Below are positions 17,725 to 27,503 of a stretch of DNA of 64,000 nucleotides, in pieces. A model generated the notes under the pieces. It was not told the origin of the DNA and did not search any database. It worked only from the letters and a program-made list of their open reading frames with translations. Every line of letters begins with the position of its first letter. Position 1 is the first letter of the stretch. A program made the position numbers and the translations under genes. The stretch lies in contig JBEBXH010000003.1 of assembly GCA_040391785.1 (NCBI GenBank), positions 1 through 64,000 on the forward strand, written 5' to 3'. Origin of the DNA: UBA5239 sp040391785 (lineage in GTDB: Bacteria > Verrucomicrobiota > Lentisphaeria > Victivallales > Victivallaceae).

Positions 17725-18124
17725 GCATCGGGGTGTGTTTGGACATGGTCTCGAAGCCCATGGTCTGGTAAAAACCCTCCTGGCCGGGGGTGCTGATCAG
17801 GCCGATCCAGTCGATGCCGCGGCGTTTCAGGCGGCGGACAATTTCCTCGACCACCATCTTGCCGATGCCGCGGCCGCGGTATTCCTGAAGCACGACCACG
17901 TCCTGGATATAGGCGTCGCTCACGCCGTCGGATATGGCGCGGCCCATGCCGACCAGGCGGTCGCCGTCAAAAGCGCCGATGAACACCGTCGAACGCCGCA
18001 CGATCAGCGGGATGAATTCGCCGGTGCCGTAGGTTTCATCCCACCAGCCGGCGTCCTTGAACAATGTGATAATCTGTTCCTTGGCGAAGCTTTTCAGCGC
18101 TTTGGTTTTGATCTTGTTTGTCAT
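17696..18124 (-). CDS. GNAT-family N-acetyltransferase
   Basis: The 142-residue protein has the GNAT core: a central strand with GMGRAISDGVSDAYIQDVVV, the acetyl-CoA pyrophosphate loop EYRGRGIGKMVVEEIVRR (Q/R-x-x-G-x-G/A) and a closing GFYQTMGFETM. The acceptor is unknown. I start at ATG 18124, one base beyond the stop of the transporter gene; an upstream extension in the same frame is an unlikely shadow of that gene. The C-terminal residues ALRREN come from a palindrome of the adjacent repeat cluster. Confidence 0.85.
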   Translation of the reverse strand: MTNKIKTKALKSFAKEQIITLFKDAGWWDETYGTGEFIPLIVRRSTVFIGAFDGDRLVGMGRAISDGVSDAYIQDVVVLQEYRGRGIGKMVVEEIVRRLKRRGIDWIGLISTPGQEGFYQTMGFETMSKHTPMLLGALRREN

Positions 18125-18125
18125 A

Positions 18126-19562
18126 TTATTTGTTGAAAAAGACGAAGTAACGGATGATGATGTCGCCGGAGGCCAGCACCAGACTGAACAGCGTGACCGG
18201 GATACCATATTTCATGAAACTGAGATAAGTGATGTTCACCCCGGCTTTTTTGGCGATGCCCACGGTGACCATATTCGCCGCCGCGCCGGTCAGCGCGCCG
18301 TTACCGCCGAAGCAAACGCTCAGGGCCAGTCCCCACCACAACAGCCGGGCCAGCCCCGGATCCTGCGCGAAAACCGGAGTCGACGCGATAAAGGCCGCCA
18401 CGATACTGACCATGGCCGCGGTATACGATACGTTGTTCATCAGCATGGCCGCGATGCCGCTCACCCACATGATCAGCAGGATGATGACCAGCGGATTCCA
18501 ACCCGCAGTGAATTGCAGCACTTTGCCGAATTCGGTGATCAGACCGACTTCCTCGGCGCCGCGCACCACCACGAAAAGGCCGAGGAAAAAGAACAGCGTG
18601 GACCACTCTACTTTTTCCAGCATTTCGTCGAGGTTGACTTTGCAGAAAACCAGCGCCAGGGCAGCGCCGGACATCGCCACCACACTCGGCATCAGGTTGA
18701 GCCAGCCATGCAGCAGGAAGCCGATGATGGTCAACAGCATGATGATACCGCCGCGCTTCAGGTTCACCGGGTCGGTGATGGCGGCGTCTTCGTTGATTTC
18801 CATGACACGCGCGCGCTGTTCGACCGTGACCCTCATTCTGGGCGAGTAGTAAACGGCCAGCGCGATGCAGTAAATGACCATGACCACAACCACGCAGGGG
18901 GTCATATTGATAATAAAGTCCATGAAGCTGAGTCCGGCTTCCGAACCGATGATCAGGTTCGGCGGATCGCCGATCAGTGTGGCGGTACCGCCGATGTTCG
19001 AGGCCATGGTTTCGGCCATCAGAAATGGGATGACGGGTACGCCGAGCTCCGCCGCCACCACTAGCGTCACCGGGGCCACCAGCAGAATAGTGGTTACGTT
19101 GTCCAGAAATGCCGAGAGTACGGCGGTGGCGACCACCAGCAGTACCATCGTTCGAATCGGCGAGCCCTTGGCCAGTTTGGCGCTTTTGATCGCCACGTAC
19201 TGGAAGAGGCCGGTGCCGCTCAGGATATTGACCAGGATCATCATCCCGGCCAGCGTGAAAATGACGTCGAAATTGACATATTTCGAGAACGAGTCGAGCT
19301 TGGAATAAGCTTTCTCTTTTTCGCTCATTTTCTCGGGCGGGGTATGCTCCTGAATGACCGGGGCCGGGGTGTTCGCTTCAAGCTGCTGCTGAACCGCGGG
19401 GGTTCCCAGCTCGGGATGCGGGATTTCCTCGTGCCCGCCGGGCAGGATGAAGAGCAGCATGAGCGAAGCGCCGAGCAAAGCGGCCGCCGTTTTGTTGACT
19501 TTTTCCGAAGCGATCAGGATGTAGGTACCTAAAAATACAATCGTGCCGAACCAGAATGACAT
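18126..19562 (-). CDS. NhaD/ArsB-type ion transporter (SLC13-like)
   Basis: About 12 membrane segments in 478 residues fit the ArsB/NhaD branch of the ion transporter superfamily. Two pseudo-symmetric re-entrant motifs are visible: LDNVTTILLVAPVT with GTATLIGDPPNLIIG in the first half, and NNVSYTAAMV with FGGNGALTGAAAN in the second. A Pro/Glu-rich soluble insert lies at about residues 45-95. Likely substrates are Na+/H+ or a small anion. I prefer ATG 19562, since GAGGGGGTGA stands just upstream; GTG 19568 is an alternative. It overlaps or abuts the PTS-IIA/CBS gene upstream, so the two are probably expressed together. Confidence 0.85.
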   Translation of the reverse strand: MSFWFGTIVFLGTYILIASEKVNKTAAALLGASLMLLFILPGGHEEIPHPELGTPAVQQQLEANTPAPVIQEHTPPEKMSEKEKAYSKLDSFSKYVNFDVIFTLAGMMILVNILSGTGLFQYVAIKSAKLAKGSPIRTMVLLVVATAVLSAFLDNVTTILLVAPVTLVVAAELGVPVIPFLMAETMASNIGGTATLIGDPPNLIIGSEAGLSFMDFIINMTPCVVVVMVIYCIALAVYYSPRMRVTVEQRARVMEINEDAAITDPVNLKRGGIIMLLTIIGFLLHGWLNLMPSVVAMSGAALALVFCKVNLDEMLEKVEWSTLFFFLGLFVVVRGAEEVGLITEFGKVLQFTAGWNPLVIILLIMWVSGIAAMLMNNVSYTAAMVSIVAAFIASTPVFAQDPGLARLLWWGLALSVCFGGNGALTGAAANMVTVGIAKKAGVNITYLSFMKYGIPVTLFSLVLASGDIIIRYFVFFNK

Positions 19563-19564
19563 GC

Positions 19565-20473
19565 TCACCCCCTCAGGATTTTGTGCACAATGTCCTCAAT
19601 GGAGATCATGCCGAGATAATGGTTGTTCTCGCCGGTCACGAAAATGGTCTGAGCCTCGCCTCGAATCAAACTCATGGTAATCTGGATCAGCGGGGTGTCC
19701 GGGGAAATGATCAACTTCGGCTGGGTCATGTATTCTTCGACCTTCTGCGAATATTCCTCGCGGAAAATACGCTCGAACGGCTCGAAACTGCTGAGAAACT
19801 TCACATGGTTCATCATGAAAAGGTATTCGGGAATCGCCTTGTGGATGATTTCGGCGGCGTCGATGGCGCCGAGCAGCGTGCCGTGTTTGTCGACCACCGG
19901 CAGGCAGCTGGTGCGGGCGCGGACGAAACGGTCCAGCGCGTCGCGCAGCGGCGACTCGGGGGTGACGGTGTCGGCGGCATTGGACATGATATCCTCGGCG
20001 GTGATGTCCTTTTTCAGCCGGACATTGTCGTGATTGAGGTTATCGAGGACGGCCTGGGCGTTGCCGCAGCCGTTGAGTTTGGCGAAATTGGCCGGTACGG
20101 AAAGGTATTTGGCAAATGCCGACAACGCTTTCAAATAAGTATCGGAGGTATTGTCCGATACCAGCGACATGATGATGATTTTGGAGGGGGCCGCATCGTA
20201 ATCCTTCAGCATGAGCGGATTTTTCAGGATGCCGACGCCCATATACAGATCGTGGATCTGGTCGATCCGTATATGCGGCATGGCCACCTCGGCATACGGG
20301 ATACGGATGGAATCTTCGCGCACGATCATCTCATTGACCAGCTCGTCCGGGTCGAACTTGAGTTCGGATTTGGCTACAATTTGCGATGCGATCGCTTTGT
20401 AGGCGGATTGCCGGTCGGTTGCCTCCAGATTGCAGACAATGAAATCCGGATTCAGTATCGATGTCAGCTTCAT
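19565..20473 (-). CDS. PTS EIIA type-2-like domain fused to a CBS pair
   Basis: Residues about 1-150 resemble fructose/mannitol-type EIIA with the phospho-acceptor context AEVAMPHIRI (His67). Residues about 158-302 form two CBS motifs (EDIMSNAADTVTPESPLRDAL and VEEYMTQPKLIISPDTPLIQI ... GMISIEDIV). CBS pairs bind adenosyl nucleotides. No other PTS component is nearby, so the protein is probably regulatory, sensing phosphorylation and energy state. It is encoded directly before an NhaD/ArsB-type transporter, and a paralogous pair lies at 31700-34585, which suggests that it controls the transporter. Confidence 0.85.
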   Translation of the reverse strand: MKLTSILNPDFIVCNLEATDRQSAYKAIASQIVAKSELKFDPDELVNEMIVREDSIRIPYAEVAMPHIRIDQIHDLYMGVGILKNPLMLKDYDAAPSKIIIMSLVSDNTSDTYLKALSAFAKYLSVPANFAKLNGCGNAQAVLDNLNHDNVRLKKDITAEDIMSNAADTVTPESPLRDALDRFVRARTSCLPVVDKHGTLLGAIDAAEIIHKAIPEYLFMMNHVKFLSSFEPFERIFREEYSQKVEEYMTQPKLIISPDTPLIQITMSLIRGEAQTIFVTGENNHYLGMISIEDIVHKILRG

Positions 20474-20491
20474 GATCCCTCCTTGCTTGAC

Positions 20492-21742
<1,251 letters not shown>

Positions 21743-21812
21743 ATGTATGGTCTTTCGTGGTTGATAGTTATACAGCTCAGTAACTATAGCACGGAAATCA
21801 GACTTTTCCAGC

Positions 21813-21926
21813 AAAAAGAAGAAAGAAGAGAGAATAAAGAAGAAAACCCGGCACAAAGGAAACACATAGGAAACGAACTCAGAATCTCCCCTTTTCTTCT
21901 TTTTTCTTTCTTCTTTCTTAATTAAT
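21813..21926. repeat. Purine-rich inverted repeat between icd and kinase
   Basis: A purine-rich tract (21813-21847, AGAAGAAAGAAGAG-type) faces a pyrimidine-rich one (21891-21925, CTTCTTTCTTCTTTC-type), giving an imperfect inverted repeat around about 43 bases. The right arm reaches the kinase gene and supplies its TAA stop (21922-21924). A closely related element lies at 33489-33660. Confidence 0.75.
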
Positions 21927-23259
21927 TGGTGCTGATTTTGCTGTTGATCAAGGCCAGGTGCTTGGCAGCTTCTTCGAGGAATTTTTCATGGTTGCGGTAT
22001 TCGTTTTTCTTCATCTGGGCGTGCCAGAATTCGCGGGCGTCGTACCATTGCTCTTCGGCCTGGAGCTGATAGGAGTTCGCGCGCAGGCGCTTCAACTCGT
22101 TTTCGAGGGCAAGGTCGACTTCCCTGGATTTAGTTTCGAGCTGTCTGGCGATGAAGGCCCGGGTTTCGTCGGTGATCTCCGGATAACGGGCGGCGAGCTC
22201 CTCGGACACGCCGTCGAGCAACAGCATGGCGTCTTCGGGGTCCTGCAGCGATCTGTTCTCGATTTCGATCATAGTATTGATGAATTCCTGCCGGCGGGCC
22301 TGCTCCTTGCGGCCGCGGTGGTAAAACGTCAGGGAGCCGAAAACGGTGACGAAAAGAAGCGCAATCACGGCCGCCTGGTGGGGTTTCAGGATGTATTTGT
22401 TGTGTTTTTTCAACTCTTTGAGCGTGGCGTTCAGGTCGTCGATCATCTCCTGCCAGGACTGGTAACGAAAGGCGGGGTCCTTTTCCAGACTTTTGCGCAG
22501 GATCATGGCGGAACCGTCGCCGAGCCCGGGGCGCAATTCCTGCGGATCGGGAAGCGGATTGTGCAAATGGGCCTGTTTGATTTCCTCCACGGTCGGGTAT
22601 TCGAAAGGATAATGGCCGGTGAGGAGCTGAAACAGCGTGGCGCCCAGGGCGTAGATATCCGCCCGGAAATCGATATTTTTGCCGGCCTGCTGCTCGGGCG
22701 CGGCAAAATGCGCGGTGCCGATGCCGGCGCAATTCCGGCCGTGTTCGTCGTAAATCCCCCAGGAAAGGCCGAAATCCAGGACGTGGACCTGACCCTTCGG
22801 AGTGATCATGATGTTTTCCGGCTTGATGTCGCGGTGGATGATCTGGTACTGGTCATATACGTCGCGCAGGATCATGGCGGCGTCGCGGATGATCACCAGC
22901 GCGGCGGTTTCGTTGACGGGCTGGTCCTCTTCGATCACCGACACCAGATTGCGCCCGTCGATGAAGTTCATGACGAAGAAACAGATGTCATCCTGGACGC
23001 CGGCTTCGAGGGCATGGACGATGCCGGGATGCTTGATCCGGGAAAGCAGGTTGATCTCTTTCAGGAACAATTCGATATGGTAATGGTTGTTTGCCAACGA
23101 TGGCAGAAGAATTTTGATCGCAACTTTGGTATGGTCCGAGTTACGGGTGGCCAGGTAAACCTCCCCCATTCCCCCGATCCCAAGCGGATGCAATAGAGTA
23201 TAACCGCCAAGTTCTTTGACCTGGCTGAAGTTACTCTTTTCCGTCATGTTGTCAGACAT
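21922..23259 (-). CDS. Hanks-type serine/threonine protein kinase with membrane anchor
   Basis: The kinase domain spans about residues 18-280, with glycine loop GIGGMGEV (27-34), VAIK lysine 49, catalytic HRDIKPEN (His142-Arg143-Asp144) and DFG at 162-164. The activation segment ends GTAHFAAPEQ, typical of bacterial PknB-like kinases, and is intact. One membrane helix (about 292-312, AAVIALLFVTVFGSLTF) links to a periplasmic or coiled-coil-like C-terminal part rich in Glu and Arg. Its substrates are unknown and no phosphatase is encoded nearby. GGAGATG stands before ATG 23259. Confidence 0.92.
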   Translation of the reverse strand: MSDNMTEKSNFSQVKELGGYTLLHPLGIGGMGEVYLATRNSDHTKVAIKILLPSLANNHYHIELFLKEINLLSRIKHPGIVHALEAGVQDDICFFVMNFIDGRNLVSVIEEDQPVNETAALVIIRDAAMILRDVYDQYQIIHRDIKPENIMITPKGQVHVLDFGLSWGIYDEHGRNCAGIGTAHFAAPEQQAGKNIDFRADIYALGATLFQLLTGHYPFEYPTVEEIKQAHLHNPLPDPQELRPGLGDGSAMILRKSLEKDPAFRYQSWQEMIDDLNATLKELKKHNKYILKPHQAAVIALLFVTVFGSLTFYHRGRKEQARRQEFINTMIEIENRSLQDPEDAMLLLDGVSEELAARYPEITDETRAFIARQLETKSREVDLALENELKRLRANSYQLQAEEQWYDAREFWHAQMKKNEYRNHEKFLEEAAKHLALINSKISTN

Positions 23260-23600
23260 GGAAACATCTCCGGCAATTCAGAATTACCATATTCTATCCG
23301 GGAAAAGCACTTTTTCAAGGAACAATCCTATATATTCCGCTCAAAAACCGTGTTTTTTCGGGAATTTTCCGGAAAAAGCGTTTGGAGTAACACTTATAAC
23401 GTGCTATTGTTACATCTGTTTGTATCCATGGCAAGTGCAGAAATTTCTGAAAAAATATAGTTATCCGTCGAAAAACCTTTGTAATTTCTGCGGTTTCATG
23501 ATAGAATATGAGGGTGGAGAAATCGGGTTTCATCCATCGAGTATAAAAATTGAGTATAAAAACCGGAAACTGTAACCATATCTTTCTAAGGAGAGTAATT
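23260..23600. promoter_or_regulatory. 341-base divergent spacer with pseudopilin promoter
   Basis: The spacer separates the kinase (minus) from the first stand-alone pseudopilin (plus). TTGTAA (23479-23484), 17-base spacer, TAGAAT (23502-23507) is a plausible promoter for the pseudopilin and gives a leader of about 85 bases. The leader holds a direct repeat GAGTATAAAAA at about 23540-23565 and ends in AAGGAGAG (23588-23595). No gene is seen. Confidence 0.5.
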
Positions 23601-24221
23601 ATGAAAAAAGGGTTCACACTCATCGAACTCCTCGTTGTGATCGCGATCATCGCGATTCTTGCCGGCATGCTTCTTCCCGCGCTGAATGCAGCCCGTGAAA
23701 AGGCCCGTCGTATCTCCTGTACCTCCAACCTGAAACAGATCGGTCTGGCTATCAAGCAGTACGCGATTGACTATCAGGACCGCATGCCCCATGCCGGCGG
23801 CGCCGATGGTCTCGAACTCCTGCGCAAAAACGACTTCCTGACCGACTATGGCGTGTATGTCTGCCCATCCTCCACCCACACCAAGGGCAAAAATAACGTT
23901 CCGCTGACCAACACGACTACCGGTGCCAATGCCAACCGGGACCAGAGCGCGGTCATCGCTGCCACCCCCACCGCTGCCACCACCAGTTACGCCTTTGCCG
24001 CTGGAATGATGGAAGGCGCCTCGGGCGTCTACGGTAATGCCGACTCCGGTATTTCCGCCGACCGTGGTGACGTCGAGAACAGCTGGGGCAACCATACCAA
24101 CTATGGCAACATTCTGTTTCATGACGGTCACGTCTCCGGGTTCGCCGGCGACAAATGGTACAACGCCAAGAATCGTGGCAACTCGTACATTTTCCCGAAC
24201 GTAGCCAAGACCGGCGACTGA
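23601..24221 (+). CDS. Pseudopilin-like protein, tandem copy 1
   Basis: MKKG precedes FTLIELLVVIAIIAILAG, a clean prepilin signal. The 206-residue protein ends with WGNHTNYGNILFHDGHV, an exact H-X9-DG motif. ATG 23601 has a strong AAGGAG; an upstream in-frame extension is discarded. The gene stands alone with its own promoter and terminator, unlike the cassette-linked paralogues. Its first 60 residues are virtually identical to the copy at 24392; the middle loop (about 95-135, Thr/Ala/Asn-rich) differs. Its position and strong signals suggest a major, highly expressed pilin-like subunit, but this is an inference. Confidence 0.9.
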   Translation: MKKGFTLIELLVVIAIIAILAGMLLPALNAAREKARRISCTSNLKQIGLAIKQYAIDYQDRMPHAGGADGLELLRKNDFLTDYGVYVCPSSTHTKGKNNVPLTNTTTGANANRDQSAVIAATPTAATTSYAFAAGMMEGASGVYGNADSGISADRGDVENSWGNHTNYGNILFHDGHVSGFAGDKWYNAKNRGNSYIFPNVAKTGD

Positions 24222-24242
24222 TTTCAAGCTCAGCAGGAGTTT

Positions 24243-24270
24243 AAGGAGGCTTCGGCCTCCTTTTTTTTAT
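24243..24270 (+). terminator. Rho-independent terminator of pseudopilin copy 1
   Basis: AAGGAGGC-TTCG-GCCTCCTT (24243-24262) followed by a run of T. The UUCG tetraloop makes it very stable. The same hairpin ends copy 2. Confidence 0.92.
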
Positions 24271-24391
24271 TTTTGATTATTATTTTCAATATTTTTTTTA
24301 AAAAGCTTGCATTTCTGATAGAAATTTGCTAAACTATAATTATACTGGATGTTCTGGTATGAGAAACAATTAACAAGTAAGGATGCCAAAA

Positions 24392-24997
24392 ATGAAAAAA
24401 GGGTTCACACTCATCGAACTCCTCGTTGTGATCGCGATCATCGCGATTCTCGCCGGCATGCTTCTTCCCGCGCTGAATGCAGCTCGTGAAAAGGCTCGTC
24501 GTATCTCCTGTACCTCCAACCTGAAACAGATCGGTCTGGCCATCAAGCAGTACGCGATTGACTATCAGGATCGTATGCCCGCTTACGGCGGTGCCGATGG
24601 TCTCGAAATGCTGCGCAAAAACGACTTCCTGACCGACTACGGCGTGTACATTTGCCCGTCCACCACTCACTCCAAGGGCAAAAATAATGTTCCTCTGTCG
24701 AACACCACTGACACCAACGGCGATGTCACTAGTGCGAACGTTGCCTCCACCAGTTACGCCTTTGCCGGAGGAATGATGGAAGGTGCTTCGGGCGTCTACG
24801 GTAATGCCGACTCCGGTATCGCCGCTGACCGTACCGACGTTCCCACCAAGAAATGGGGTAACCATAGCAACTATGGTAACATCCTGTTCCACGACGGTCA
24901 CGTCTCCGGTTTCGCCGGTGATAAATGGTACATTTCCAAGAATCGTGGTGCTTCGTACATTTACCCGAACGTTTCCGCAGCTGCGGCTAACGACTAA
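24392..24997 (+). CDS. Pseudopilin-like protein, tandem copy 2
   Basis: This is the tandem duplicate of the gene at 23601, with the same MKKG/FTLIELL signal and H-X9-DG motif (WGNHSNYGNILFHDGHV). The 201-residue protein differs mainly in a Thr/Asn-rich loop at about residues 105-125 and in the C-terminal residues. I start at ATG 24392, as AAGTAAGGA lies 8 bases upstream; ATG 24383 (MPKMKK) overlaps that site. A TATAAT-like box at 24335-24340 may belong to its own promoter. Each copy has its own terminator, so the two are expressed separately. Confidence 0.9.
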   Translation: MKKGFTLIELLVVIAIIAILAGMLLPALNAAREKARRISCTSNLKQIGLAIKQYAIDYQDRMPAYGGADGLEMLRKNDFLTDYGVYICPSTTHSKGKNNVPLSNTTDTNGDVTSANVASTSYAFAGGMMEGASGVYGNADSGIAADRTDVPTKKWGNHSNYGNILFHDGHVSGFAGDKWYISKNRGASYIYPNVSAAAAND

Positions 24998-25024
24998 TAT
25001 CAGTATTAGTTAAACGTTCAATTG

Positions 25025-25050
25025 AAAAGGAGGCTTCGGCCTCCTTTTTT
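25025..25050. terminator. Bidirectional terminator between pseudopilin copy 2 and radical SAM gene
   Basis: AAAAGGAGGC-TTCG-GCCTCCTTTT (25025-25048) has T on the 3' side in both directions, so it can end the plus-strand pseudopilin and the convergent minus-strand gene. Confidence 0.9.
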
Positions 25051-25110
25051 GTTTTCCGTTTTTTGGGAAGTAATATACCGATATGTTTATTGAAAGGAGC
25101 GTAAATAATA

Positions 25111-26061
25111 TCAGTTGATACTGTAGAAGTCGCCCCGGTAGAGTCTTTCGGAAATGATTTTGCCGGCTCCGAGCAACCGGTCGAGGTGCGGTTTGATGAC
25201 GGCGGCATCGAGTTCCAATGCCACCATGAGGTCCTGAATGGTCCCCGGGCGGCGGCTGATCAGCGCCAGGATCCGGTTGTCAATGTCCGATAACTCGATA
25301 TCCTGCTGGAGCGCTTTGCTCTGGTAACGGAAGGGCCCCACCGCTTCGACCGGCACATACGGTTCGAAAGCCTTGATGAAACGCATGGTATTTTCCGAGG
25401 TCGAAGCCTTGATCCAATCCAGCACGCCGGGGCGGTCGAGCGTATTCAACTGGACCTTGTCCGGACCGATCTGCCGGATGATTTCGGTAAAACGGGCAAT
25501 GGAGTCGTCCGAATCATTAACGCCGGGCACGATGAAGAGCTCCAGCCAGAGGAGCGAAGTCCGCTGCTTCGAATAGGCAATCAGATTCTGCAGCACTTTG
25601 TCGAAATCCAGTTCCGGGGCCTGACGGTTGATGGCGGCGAACTCCCCGGCATTCGAGGCGTCCAGCGACGGAATTACCAAATCCACATGCGCGATTTCCC
25701 GGACCAGTTCCGGGTCGCCGAGCAGGCAGCCGTTGGTCAAAAGACAGATTTTGTACTGCGGGTAATGATCTTTGACGAAGTCGACGACTTTGCCGATGCC
25801 GGAGTTCAGCGTAGGTTCTCCGCCGCCGGAAAAGGTCAGGTAATCCAACTTCGGATTTTTCTTCAATACTTCATCCAGCTGCGCGATCACCTTGTCGATG
25901 GGTACATACTCGCGGCGCTCCACGGTCAGGCAGGTGGTAGCCCCCGCTTCGCAGTAGATGCAGTCCAGCGGACAGGTTTTTGAGGGTACCAGGTCGACCC
26001 CGAGCGAAACACCGAGCCGGCGGGATGCCACCGGACCGAAAATAAAACGGTCATTCATCAT
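25111..26061 (-). CDS. Radical SAM protein with C-terminal winged-helix-like domain
   Basis: The N-terminal half has the radical SAM cluster CPLDCIYC (Cys30, Cys34, Cys37; spacing C-x3-C-x2-C), the SAM-site FSGGGEPTLN and a TIM-barrel pattern. It resembles the COG0731-type radical SAM proteins that begin FGPVASRRLGVSLG. The last 70 residues (ELSDIDNRILALISRRPGTIQDLMVAL) resemble a winged helix. The substrate is unknown. ATG 26061 or 26058 are both possible. It is convergent with pseudopilin copy 2 and divergent from the WecA-like gene. Confidence 0.85.
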   Translation of the reverse strand: MMNDRFIFGPVASRRLGVSLGVDLVPSKTCPLDCIYCEAGATTCLTVERREYVPIDKVIAQLDEVLKKNPKLDYLTFSGGGEPTLNSGIGKVVDFVKDHYPQYKICLLTNGCLLGDPELVREIAHVDLVIPSLDASNAGEFAAINRQAPELDFDKVLQNLIAYSKQRTSLLWLELFIVPGVNDSDDSIARFTEIIRQIGPDKVQLNTLDRPGVLDWIKASTSENTMRFIKAFEPYVPVEAVGPFRYQSKALQQDIELSDIDNRILALISRRPGTIQDLMVALELDAAVIKPHLDRLLGAGKIISERLYRGDFYSIN

Positions 26062-26090
26062 ATTCAGATTTTTAAGTTGAGGTTTCTTAT

Positions 26091-26105
26091 GCTATAATAT
26101 ATAGC
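26091..26105. promoter_or_regulatory. Palindrome GCTATAATATATAGC before the WecA/MraY-like gene
   Basis: These 15 bases are identical to the candidate operator at 11114-11128, including the embedded TATAAT. They lie in the 79-base spacer between the radical SAM gene and the divergent transferase gene. No good -35 box was found at the usual distance. Confidence 0.5.
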
Positions 26106-26140
26106 ACAATTTCAATAAAAAAAGGAAAGGTTTCAACAAA

Positions 26141-27310
26141 ATGATTTCCTGGCAACATGTATTATTGCTGGTTTTTCTGATGGGTGGGATGCTGTCGCTG
26201 GTGCTGACACCGCTATTCAAGCATCTGGCCGAGAAATGGGATATTATGGACCGCCCGAAGGGCGAGAAGCACAAACAGCACGGCAAAGCCACGCCGCTCC
26301 TCGGTGGATTGGCCATGTTCTGCGCCTGGTTCCTGGCGATTGCCCTCGGCTTCATCATAGTCATGACGGCCGACCTGGGTAATCTTTCGCGAGATATCGC
26401 CGATAACCTCAGCGGCATCAAAATGGTCACCCCGCGCCTGGGCGTGATCTGTCTCGGGGCGTTCCTGGCGATGGGGCTCGGACTGTGGGACGACAAATTC
26501 GGCATGAAGGCCCATTTCAAATTTCTCGGTCAATTCCTGATCGCGGCACTGGTCGTTTCCTTCGGCGGCATCAAAATTACATTGTTTATCAACAATCCGG
26601 TGTTCATCTGGTGCGCCACGGTATTCTGGTTCATGCTGTTGATGAATGCGATCAACTTTTTCGACAACATGGATGGCCTGGCGGTCGGCACGGTGACGAT
26701 CGCCATGGGCCTGTTTGCCACGGTGGCGTTTCTGACGAACCAGTATTTCCTGGCGACAATGGGAGCGCTGAGCTGCGGGGTGGGACTGGGCTTCTGGTTC
26801 TACAATCACAGCCCGGCGTCGATTTTCATGGGGGACTCCGGGAGTCATTTCCTCGGGTACCTGGCGGCGGTGATGAGCGCAAGCATCACCTATTTCTCGC
26901 GTGATTATTCACTGACCCGATCGCCGATCCTGATTCCGCTCTTCATCCTGGCGATCCCGCTTTTTGACGCGCTGGCGGTGGTGTTTATCCGGCTGCGCAA
27001 CCACAAACCGATCTACGTGGGCGACCACAACCATATTTCGCACCGCTTTGTCAAAATGGGACTGACCCGCAAGCGCGCCGTCCAGATGGTGCACCTGATG
27101 GAGCTCATGCTTGGATTGAGCGTGCTGCCGCTCTTGTGGGGCGACCGCAAAACGGCGGTGGTGATCATCGTGCAGGCGATGATTTTCCTGCTGATTATCA
27201 CCATCATGCAGATCGGCGCGGCAGACTCCATCAACGAAGAACGCCGCAAAGGCTCCGGGGAGCCGCTGAACTCCGCCGACTCCACCGTCCCCGTCGATTC
27301 GGATAAATAA
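26141..27310 (+). CDS. Undecaprenyl-phosphate sugar-1-phosphate transferase (WecA/TagO, MraY-like)
   Basis: This polytopic membrane enzyme moves a sugar-1-phosphate, typically GlcNAc-1-P, from a UDP-sugar to undecaprenyl phosphate, which starts surface polysaccharide synthesis. The family motifs are present: DRPKGEKHKQHGKATPLLGG near the N-terminus, the catalytic region NFFDNMDGLAVG, the FMGDSGSHFLG loop and the HNHISHRF motif that suggests WecA/TagO rather than MraY. About ten membrane helices are visible, and the charged C-terminal tail of about 30 residues is probably cytoplasmic. The exact sugar is not certain. Confidence 0.9.
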   Translation: MISWQHVLLLVFLMGGMLSLVLTPLFKHLAEKWDIMDRPKGEKHKQHGKATPLLGGLAMFCAWFLAIALGFIIVMTADLGNLSRDIADNLSGIKMVTPRLGVICLGAFLAMGLGLWDDKFGMKAHFKFLGQFLIAALVVSFGGIKITLFINNPVFIWCATVFWFMLLMNAINFFDNMDGLAVGTVTIAMGLFATVAFLTNQYFLATMGALSCGVGLGFWFYNHSPASIFMGDSGSHFLGYLAAVMSASITYFSRDYSLTRSPILIPLFILAIPLFDALAVVFIRLRNHKPIYVGDHNHISHRFVKMGLTRKRAVQMVHLMELMLGLSVLPLLWGDRKTAVVIIVQAMIFLLIITIMQIGAADSINEERRKGSGEPLNSADSTVPVDSDK

Positions 27311-27431
27311 TACCGATTCGTTTTGCGCGGCAGCATCGTCGGCCCCTTTCCGGCGATCCACCAAACTTTTGGCAAGGGCGCACCTTTCGGCAAATCCATA
27401 AAATTTTTCAATAAAATGGCCCCTGCCCCTA

Positions 27432-27479
27432 TTGACAAAATGATTTCCGGCAGTATAATTTAATAAGTGCAACGTTTCA
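27432..27479 (+). promoter_or_regulatory. Consensus promoter and LacI-type operator of the DUF4838 cassette
   Basis: TTGACA (27432-27437), 16-base spacer, TATAAT (27454-27459). Just downstream, TGCAACGTTTCA (27468-27479) is a near-palindrome with the central CG typical of LacI-family operators, placed to block transcription start. Confidence 0.7.
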
Positions 27480-27503
27480 AGTAAACATTCTAACTCTTGT
27501 AAA

